Of a stretch of 48,528 nucleotides of DNA, positions 42,948-48,528 are shown piece after piece. The notes beneath the pieces are model-generated. The model did not search any database and was not told the origin of the DNA. It was given only the letters and a program-made list of their open reading frames with translations. Positions within the stretch are counted from its first letter, which is position 1; each line of letters begins with the position of its first letter. The position numbers and the translations under genes are program-made. Source of the stretch: an uncultured Prevotella sp. (GTDB taxonomy: Bacteria > Bacteroidota > Bacteroidia > Bacteroidales > Bacteroidaceae); the NCBI GenBank assembly GCA_946415755.1, contig CAMKTS010000023.1, positions 1-48,528 on the forward strand. Reading direction: 5' to 3'.

Positions 42948-43073
42948 TTAATCAATTTCACCACCCCACAGAAGGGCATCTGTCGGTTCTTCACCGCTAC
43001 CAGCCAATAGGTGAACCTGATGTTGCAGAATGACTACTTGCATCGCAGGCTTCTCGTATATTTTCTTTTTCAT
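42948..43073 (-). CDS. Short LAGS peptide (cassette B)
   Basis: The 41-residue product is MKKKIYEKPAMQVVILQHQV followed by HLLAGSGEEPTDALLWGGEID. The front aligns with the cassette A peptide (MKKK-Y-KP-VV-LQH-LLAGS shared), whereas the tails differ. It lies 57 bp after the large surface protein gene, a gap that includes a CCCCTT/AAGGGG hairpin (43107-43121). There is no signal peptide or membrane span. Only a weak A/G-rich ribosome site precedes it. The layout (conserved front ending in a small-residue motif, acidic variable end) is like leader-core peptides, but no processing enzyme is seen. Confidence 0.72.
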   Translation of the reverse strand: MKKKIYEKPAMQVVILQHQVHLLAGSGEEPTDALLWGGEID

Positions 43074-43130
43074 AATTCTTTCTTTTTTATCCCTGCATTA
43101 TAGCCGCCCCTTATCAAGGGGCTCTAAACC

Positions 43131-46100
43131 TTACTTAATCGCGACCTTTTTACCATTATTAATATACAGTCCCTTCTTGGTGGGCTTGCCGCTCAGGCGC
43201 ACACCGTCGAGCGTGTACCATGCCTCGTTGTCAAAGGTCATCTCGCCCGTCTTGGTGTCGATGGTGCCGATGCCGGTTGTCTCGCCGTTGCTGCCTACCA
43301 GGCGCACGATGATGCTGCTGGGCAGTTCCTCATCCGTAGCAGCTGCACCACGCGTCAAAGCGCGGGCTTGATTCGGTACGCCTACATACGACAGGTAGCA
43401 GCGCATAGGCTTGGCAGAAGCGCCTGTAGTGAGGCGAACGAACTGACCAGCCTCCACGTCCTGATTGTCAGCAGAGGTGCCGCTGGTAGCAGCGAAACCA
43501 TAGTCATGGGTCTCAACCTCATTCCATATCTTCTTACTATATGTACCGTGGAACTCCCATCCTTCAGCATCAGAAGCGAGACAGTTGCCACCGCCCGTGG
43601 TGTTCAGCGTGGCACCACCGGTGAAGGTGAGCGACGTTCCAGTTGGCACAAACAGATACGGTGTATTGGCAGTCAGCGAGCCCGTCACTTCGTTCACTTC
43701 GTTCATCGTTGCCACCCACTTGTTGTTCTTTTTCTCCACACCGCCGAAGGTATAGAACGTACCACCGCCGATTTCGCTGACAGCTTTGTTGAACGGCAAC
43801 ATTACAGTGGATGGCTTGCCCTCGGTAAATGCGCGGTTGTAGGTCACGCTAGTTACATTGACATCCACAGGGATGCTCACCGTCGTCTCCGATGAGCCGC
43901 TGAATGTGGCGGAGACGTTATTGTATTCCTTCGTCAGCGTCACGCCAGTGTAAATTAATGGCTTCAGCGTTCTGCCGTTGATGCCGTGTTCTATTTGATC
44001 ATATTCGAGCGTTCCGCTCCAGATAGTCCCGTTTTCATCAACAAGCGTCTTGCCGTCGGCAATCTCGAGTCCATTTTGAGGTTGGTAGCTGTAGGCGCGA
44101 ATTTGGTCGGTGGCGTTGGTATAGTCCAAGATAATCTTACCGTTCATGGTCTTGAGTCCCGTATACCATGCCCACAATTTTCCGCCACGAATGTTGATAT
44201 TTTCCGTGGTCACAATTTCGCCGTTGGCACCTCCTACGTCCTTTAAGTCAAGGGTGCCGCCGAGGATAGTGAACTCTCCGGCTTTGATGCAGGCACCATT
44301 GCCGTCAGAGATCACTACATTGCCGCTATTCTGGGTGTAGTAATTTACATTTTTAATGCCATCGTACTGAGCGCTGTATGCTTTCAGCCAGCCGGTACCT
44401 CCGCTCTGACCGTAGATGGTGAGATTATGGTTTTGGCATTCTATGATTGTAGCATTCAGCAGTTCGCCCTCCTTTCCGAAGCTCATGGTGCAGCCGTCGC
44501 CGAGAATCAGCTTCACGTCGCCGCTGAGTGTCACGGTGCCCGTATAGTCCACGTCGCTGTTCACCACATACCAGCCCGCAGCGAGTGTTGTCATGGTGTT
44601 GTCCAGCGGGATGGCAATGACATTCTCGTGCAGTGTGCCGCTGGCCTCGACATACGAGGTGGTGACGGCACGGTGCAGCGTTTTGCCGCCGATTGCGGTT
44701 CTTTGTTCGTTCGTCAGCGTGCCGCTGTAACCGTTCATACCATTGCTGGCCTCAGTGCCGTCGGTGAGGGCCTTGCCGTCGGCTATCTTCACGGCGCCAT
44801 ATCCTGAGCTGTAGCTGCTGGCCTGTATGAAGTCGGTGGCATTGGTGCAACTGAGGGTGATGTCATTATCCGCCCAAATGCCCTCACTGTTTCCTGTCGC
44901 AGTAAGTTGGCCACCACTGAAGGTGAAATCATTGTCGAAGTTGAAGGCAATGAAATCATCCGTGCAGCGAATACCGATGTAGCCGCTTGCCGTGACCGTG
45001 GCGCCAGTCTGCACATAGCTGCCGACGCGGACTGCAATCTTATAAGCTTCAGTTGTCGTGATGTTGAGCGCACCCTCGCCGCTCACGTTGAGCGTGTATT
45101 CGCTGTCGATGGCCTTGCCAGAAGCTGTGTTGACGGTCATCGTCTTGCCGTCGTCAATGATGAGATGAGTATCGCCAAGGAGGTTGAGCGTGTGGTCGAA
45201 GGAGATGTTGCTATCCACCTTATACCAGCCTCCGGCGAAGTTGGTCACTGTATTGTCTGTCAGTGCTACAGCCGATGCCTCGTCAGCACCGCCTGCAAGG
45301 GCAGAAACGAAGGTAACGGTGAGGTTGACGTATGTGCCGTCCTTCAGGTCGTTGGGCACGGTGAGTGTGGCGGTAGTACCGCTGATGGGCAGTTTTGCTC
45401 CAATCGTAGTCTCACCACTGTTATTAGTATATCCGTATTCTATGCTTACGGCATAGCCACTCTCAGGTGCAAGGGTCAGCGTAACATCAGTACCCTTCTC
45501 AGCCGCAACGCCAAACGTCTCTCCGCTTGCCGCGCTCTTGTCGTTGTATGTCACCGTGCCGTTGCCCGTCACATTGACTATGACGGTCGATGGCAGGATG
45601 GTTGCCTGGATTGTCTGCGCTGCAACCGCATTCCAGTTATCGCTGCCCTCCACCTTATAATATATGGTATAAGTTCCGGCATCCGTTCCTGTCGGGATGT
45701 CAGCGGAATAGTTCTGGCCGTCAAGGCTGTAAAGTAGGGTTCCGAAGTCTGTAGAACCTGCATTCACAAGCGCCTGTGCCGAGCCGTTATGTATAAGGTT
45801 TTCGACTGCAGTCGGAGCATTAACAGTGGGTGTAGCCTTTACTATGGTGAACTCCTTCTCCACATAGCCCAGCCATGCATAGGTGCCTTGGAAGATGGCT
45901 ATTACCTTAGCCGTGCCGACATTTTCATTGTTCTCGTAGGAATATACATAGTCCGTGCCTTTGGTGAGGTTGAGCGAGCCGGCGATGACTGTCGGCTCTG
46001 GAGTAATGGCGCTGCCTGTGTAGGTCTGATCGGGCACGACATCCATCTGACCGGCGGTTTTCAGAATAGATACATTCCACTTACCATTGCCTACATCGGT

Positions 46101-47441
46101 CATCGTGATGTCGTAGTAGCCAGCATCGCCATTAAGCCTGAATTTGCCGTAGCCGCCCATCATAAATGAACCCGTTCCGCCTGAATACGGAATGTTTCTG
46201 CCTTCTGTATACGGGTCTTCATCCAAACGGAATGTATTTTCGTAATACCCCATTCCCGGTTCGGGACTCTCTTGATAATCTTTACCAATAAAGTATTCTT
46301 TGCCCTGCTGAAGATTTACTGTGGTCACGCCGTCGTAGATGGTGGCTTCCGTCACAAAAACACCTGATTCAATATATCCCCACGCAAACTCCGTTGTGCC
46401 GTGAGTGGCTTGCTCAAACACTGCACTTACCGTCACGTTGCTCTTTGGCATGAAGAAACTGTTGTCCGTGGAAGCCACGTCGTTGTTCTGAGCGTCCTTC
46501 ACAACAAGGCGGCTGAATCTGTATCCGAGAGCTGGTGTGGCAGTTATCGTCACCTTCTCCATATACTTAGCCGTAGCAGCGCCCTCTAGCGTACCGTGCT
46601 CGATGCCATTGGCAATGGTAATGGTGTAGTCGGTATCATCCTTTGGTGCGATAACACGGCGGTTGCCGTCCTCGATGATGGAGAAGTAGTCAGACTTGTT
46701 AGCGGTCACGTTTGTTTCGCCGTGCATATAGATCACGTTGTTGAAGTCCTTGATGCTCGATGCGTCAACCTTGTCGATGCCGTCGTAAATGGTCACCGTG
46801 CCGATGGTGTTGGTGCAGCCGTTGTAGGTATATCCAGTTCCGATGCCGTTAGCTTCCGAGCCGCCTGTTGCCTTAACCGAGCCGCCCTTGATAGTGATAT
46901 TGCCGATTCGTGCGGTCTTTGCGCTGCCGTCACCATAGTAGATAACGCCTGTGCCGATGCCTGCACCCCACTGATTATTGACGCTGCCGTTTGCCGTGAT
47001 GTCTCCGCCCTCGATGATAATATCGCCACCGATAACGTCATTGGCAGGTTTCCAAGCACGGCTCAGACCGATGCCTGCGGATTGGTCGCCGCCGTTTGCT
47101 GTCAGCGAGCCGTTGCCCTTGATGGTGAGTGTAGTGAATGAACCGCCGACCTGAATGCCAGCCTTTTGGCTTGCACCCGTCACGCTATTCATGCCGACAA
47201 GGGTAATCTCCGCTGTTCCTGCGCAGACGATGCCACCGGTGATGGTCACATCGCTAAGCGTAATCTTTGCATTGTTGGCAATCGTCACCGTGCCCGATGT
47301 CGAGCCTGTCAGCACGTCGCCGTCCTGTGCGGTGTAATTCTCACTGCCCGAAAGCGTTTTGTCCGTCGCCCACGCCGTCTGCGCCATCGTGAGCAGCATC
47401 ATGAGCAGCGTCACGGCTGCCCGCATAGTCTTAGTCTTCAT
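43131..47441 (-). CDS. Large secreted adhesin-like protein (cassette B)
   Basis: The 1436-residue product has a signal peptide (cleavage near TAWA, residue 25). Residues about 30-260 are Gly/Thr-rich with repeated short strands (ITIKGGSVKATGGSEANGIG), like a beta-helix. About 267-345 is a divergent InlB B-repeat-like module (ITIANGIEHGTLEG ... ITATPALGYRF). About 470-610 holds MBG-type beta modules (QTYTGSAITPEPTV). Two related halves follow (about 720-950 and 955-1170), each starting with a GGWYKVDSNI / AGWYVVNSDV block. The last 244 residues are homologous to the C-terminus of the neighbouring partial gene, ending YTLDGVRLSGKPTKKGLYIN and GKKVAIK. Probable surface exposure; no catalytic site seen. 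It starts 26 bp after the 30-residue membrane protein gene. Confidence 0.85.
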   Translation of the reverse strand: MKTKTMRAAVTLLMMLLTMAQTAWATDKTLSGSENYTAQDGDVLTGSTSGTVTIANNAKITLSDVTITGGIVCAGTAEITLVGMNSVTGASQKAGIQVGGSFTTLTIKGNGSLTANGGDQSAGIGLSRAWKPANDVIGGDIIIEGGDITANGSVNNQWGAGIGTGVIYYGDGSAKTARIGNITIKGGSVKATGGSEANGIGTGYTYNGCTNTIGTVTIYDGIDKVDASSIKDFNNVIYMHGETNVTANKSDYFSIIEDGNRRVIAPKDDTDYTITIANGIEHGTLEGAATAKYMEKVTITATPALGYRFSRLVVKDAQNNDVASTDNSFFMPKSNVTVSAVFEQATHGTTEFAWGYIESGVFVTEATIYDGVTTVNLQQGKEYFIGKDYQESPEPGMGYYENTFRLDEDPYTEGRNIPYSGGTGSFMMGGYGKFRLNGDAGYYDITMTDVGNGKWNVSILKTAGQMDVVPDQTYTGSAITPEPTVIAGSLNLTKGTDYVYSYENNENVGTAKVIAIFQGTYAWLGYVEKEFTIVKATPTVNAPTAVENLIHNGSAQALVNAGSTDFGTLLYSLDGQNYSADIPTGTDAGTYTIYYKVEGSDNWNAVAAQTIQATILPSTVIVNVTGNGTVTYNDKSAASGETFGVAAEKGTDVTLTLAPESGYAVSIEYGYTNNSGETTIGAKLPISGTTATLTVPNDLKDGTYVNLTVTFVSALAGGADEASAVALTDNTVTNFAGGWYKVDSNISFDHTLNLLGDTHLIIDDGKTMTVNTASGKAIDSEYTLNVSGEGALNITTTEAYKIAVRVGSYVQTGATVTASGYIGIRCTDDFIAFNFDNDFTFSGGQLTATGNSEGIWADNDITLSCTNATDFIQASSYSSGYGAVKIADGKALTDGTEASNGMNGYSGTLTNEQRTAIGGKTLHRAVTTSYVEASGTLHENVIAIPLDNTMTTLAAGWYVVNSDVDYTGTVTLSGDVKLILGDGCTMSFGKEGELLNATIIECQNHNLTIYGQSGGTGWLKAYSAQYDGIKNVNYYTQNSGNVVISDGNGACIKAGEFTILGGTLDLKDVGGANGEIVTTENINIRGGKLWAWYTGLKTMNGKIILDYTNATDQIRAYSYQPQNGLEIADGKTLVDENGTIWSGTLEYDQIEHGINGRTLKPLIYTGVTLTKEYNNVSATFSGSSETTVSIPVDVNVTSVTYNRAFTEGKPSTVMLPFNKAVSEIGGGTFYTFGGVEKKNNKWVATMNEVNEVTGSLTANTPYLFVPTGTSLTFTGGATLNTTGGGNCLASDAEGWEFHGTYSKKIWNEVETHDYGFAATSGTSADNQDVEAGQFVRLTTGASAKPMRCYLSYVGVPNQARALTRGAAATDEELPSSIIVRLVGSNGETTGIGTIDTKTGEMTFDNEAWYTLDGVRLSGKPTKKGLYINNGKKVAIK

Positions 47442-47467
47442 ATATATTGTTGGATTTTATTATGTTG

Positions 47468-47560
47468 CTATTGATTTTTAAGCGCTTTTATATACCACAC
47501 CAGGACGCACACGCTGTAAATGACCATCGCCACCGATGCGACCAATTCCGCTGTGCTCAT
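47468..47560 (-). CDS. 30-residue single-span membrane protein (cassette A)
   Basis: The product is MSTAELVASVAMVIYSVCVL followed by VWYIKALKNQ: almost entirely one membrane span (about 5-24) with a short basic end. Its ATG lies 2 bp after the stop of the LAGS peptide gene. It occupies the same place as the 65-residue membrane protein in cassette B, but the sequences share only the one-span plan with a basic tail. Confidence 0.65.
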   Translation of the reverse strand: MSTAELVASVAMVIYSVCVLVWYIKALKNQ

Positions 47561-47562
47561 AT

Positions 47563-47733
47563 CTAAAACTCTTCTTCCCAATCATCGTCCCATACGCCGT
47601 TGAATTTTCGGGCACCGGCCTCGCCGTCCCACCAGGGGACATTCCTTTTGGGGTCTTCGCTGCCAGCCAGTATCTGGCACTTGTGTTGCAATTCCACTAC
47701 TCTGAACGATGGCTTCATATATTTCTTTTTCAT
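47563..47733 (-). CDS. Short LAGS peptide (cassette A)
   Basis: The 56-residue product begins MKKKYMKPSFRVVELQHKCQ, continues ILAGSEDPKRN and ends in a Trp- and acid-rich tail (VWDDDWEEEF). A near-perfect Shine-Dalgarno AAGGAGG (complement of 47742-47748) lies 8 bp before the ATG and overlaps the stop codon of the upstream surface protein gene, good evidence of translation. There is no signal peptide. The front half matches the cassette B peptide; the tail does not. Confidence 0.78.
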   Translation of the reverse strand: MKKKYMKPSFRVVELQHKCQILAGSEDPKRNVPWWDGEAGARKFNGVWDDDWEEEF

Positions 47734-47746
47734 TGCTGTGTCCTCC

Positions 47747-48528
47747 TTACTTGATTACAATCTTTTTTCCGTTGTTGATATAGATGCCCTTCGTGCTGGG
47801 CTTGCCGTCGAGGCGGACGCCATCCAGCGTGTACCAGCCCTCAAACGACATTTCGCCCGTCTCCATGTTGAGCGTGCCGATTGCCTCCACATCGCCGCTG
47901 CGGCTTACGAGGCGCACGGTGATGCTGGCGGGCAGGTCGTCGGTGGCGGCTCCGCGCGTCAGGCCGCGTGCCGGAGCTGGTTCTGACGTGCCGACATACG
48001 ACAGATAGCAGCGCATGGGGTTCATCCATGCTCCAGGGGCAAAGCGGACGAACTGCCCAGCCACCACTTCCTCACCGTGAACAGCGGTGCCGCTGGTGGC
48101 TGCAAAGCCGTAGTCCTTATCAGAATCGCTTGATGTCCACGTCTTCTTCACGTACGTGCCGTAGAAATTCCAGTCGTAATCCGTCGTGGCTCCGCCATAG
48201 ACACCATCGTTAGCCGTCGTGGTCTGCAGCGTCACAACTCCGCCCGTCATGCTCGAGATGTTCGGGAACTCCATCTTCGTGTCGCTCGGCATGAACAGAT
48301 ACGGCGTGTTGGCCGTCAGCGATGTCGCGTTATTAGAACCCTCTTCGCCAGGCTCTACCATCGTGCATACCCATATATGCTGGTCATAGTCGTATGTCAC
48401 TTCCTTGAAGCCGTAGAACTTGCCGCCCTCGCTGCCGTTGCAGATATAGTTGAACGGCAGTATCACCGTTGCTGCCTGTGCTGTGTTGAACGGGCGGTTG
48501 TAGGTCACGCTCTTGATATTGCCTACCT
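47747..48528 (-). CDS. C-terminal part of a large secreted protein (cassette A), truncated by the window edge
   Basis: About 260 C-terminal residues are visible and the gene continues beyond the right edge; any start inside the window is internal. The sequence parallels the last 244 residues of the 1436-residue protein: SVTYNR, LPFN, LTANTPYLF, DYGFAATSGT, AGQFVR, PMRCYLSYVG, LTRGAA, then WYTLDGVRLDGKPSTKGIYI and GKKIVIK. The shared domain is probably a secretion/attachment domain typical of Prevotellaceae surface proteins; I know no Pfam name for it. The stop codon overlaps the Shine-Dalgarno of the next small gene. Confidence 0.85.
   Translation of the reverse strand, partial: VGNIKSVTYNRPFNTAQAATVILPFNYICNGSEGGKFYGFKEVTYDYDQHIWVCTMVEPGEEGSNNATSLTANTPYLFMPSDTKMEFPNISSMTGGVVTLQTTTANDGVYGGATTDYDWNFYGTYVKKTWTSSDSDKDYGFAATSGTAVHGEEVVAGQFVRFAPGAWMNPMRCYLSYVGTSEPAPARGLTRGAATDDLPASITVRLVSRSGDVEAIGTLNMETGEMSFEGWYTLDGVRLDGKPSTKGIYINNGKKIVIK

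Overview
The window looks like a chromosomal piece of a Bacteroidales bacterium, most likely Prevotellaceae (Prevotella/Segatella/Xylanibacter group). The basis is: promoters of the Bacteroidetes type (TTTG about 20 bp upstream of TAnnTTTG) before many genes; Bacteroidales-typical families (lipidated TamA-like TamL, DUF4827, DUF4421, DUF1460, BspA-like leucine-rich repeats); single dockerin-like ends; and secreted proteins ending in a Y-x-L-x-G ... GLYI ... GKK tail. Species cannot be fixed from this sequence alone.

Layout. 1-1040: 3' end of a 23S rRNA gene, a spacer with inverted 7-bp repeats, 5S rRNA and a terminator. 1214-4603: a large secreted repeat protein with a dockerin-like end. 4604-5452 has no convincing gene and holds a terminator, a 525-bp inverted-repeat element enclosing ten 21-bp hairpin units, and a promoter; I see nothing in 5229-5352. 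5453-7699: an SLT-like murein hydrolase, initiator tRNA-Met (minus), a TetR regulator and fabG. 7718-22373: a GH3 glycosidase (minus) divergent from an RluA-type pseudouridine synthase, then tamB-tamL, a nucleotidyltransferase with nrnA, and a DUF4827 lipoprotein with glmM. 22390-32677 (minus): an unknown exported protein, aldA, metY with a coupled small HExxH protein, and an operon of membrane protein, hisB, a divergent ligA and a short comEC. 32698-32780 is a mirror-image pair of promoters. 32789-37790 (plus): Gfo/Idh/MocA oxidoreductase, DUF4421 barrel, DUF1460 amidase-like protein, DUF1232 protein, and an FAD oxidoreductase. 37814-42551: a CE6-like esterase (minus), queC (plus), radA (minus) and a broken BspA-like gene (minus).

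42648-48528 (minus, running off the right edge) is the most unusual part. Two successive cassettes have the same order: a large secreted protein with a shared C-terminal domain of about 250 residues and a shared tail, then a 41-56 residue peptide with a conserved MKKK-Y-KP-VV-LQH-LLAGS front and an unrelated acidic tail, then a tiny single-span membrane protein of 30 or 65 residues. The short peptides and the 30-residue protein are below usual gene-calling cutoffs.

Functionally the window mixes housekeeping (rRNA, fMet tRNA, fatty-acid, envelope and amino-sugar synthesis, queuosine, histidine and methionine synthesis, recombination) with envelope and glycan functions (GH3, CE6-like esterase, TamB/TamL, secreted adhesin-like proteins). 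Short interspersed repeats occur between genes and also in frame inside several conserved genes (rluA-type, glmM, the FAD oxidoreductase, radA). All assignments come from reading the sequence and from memory of families; no database search was run.
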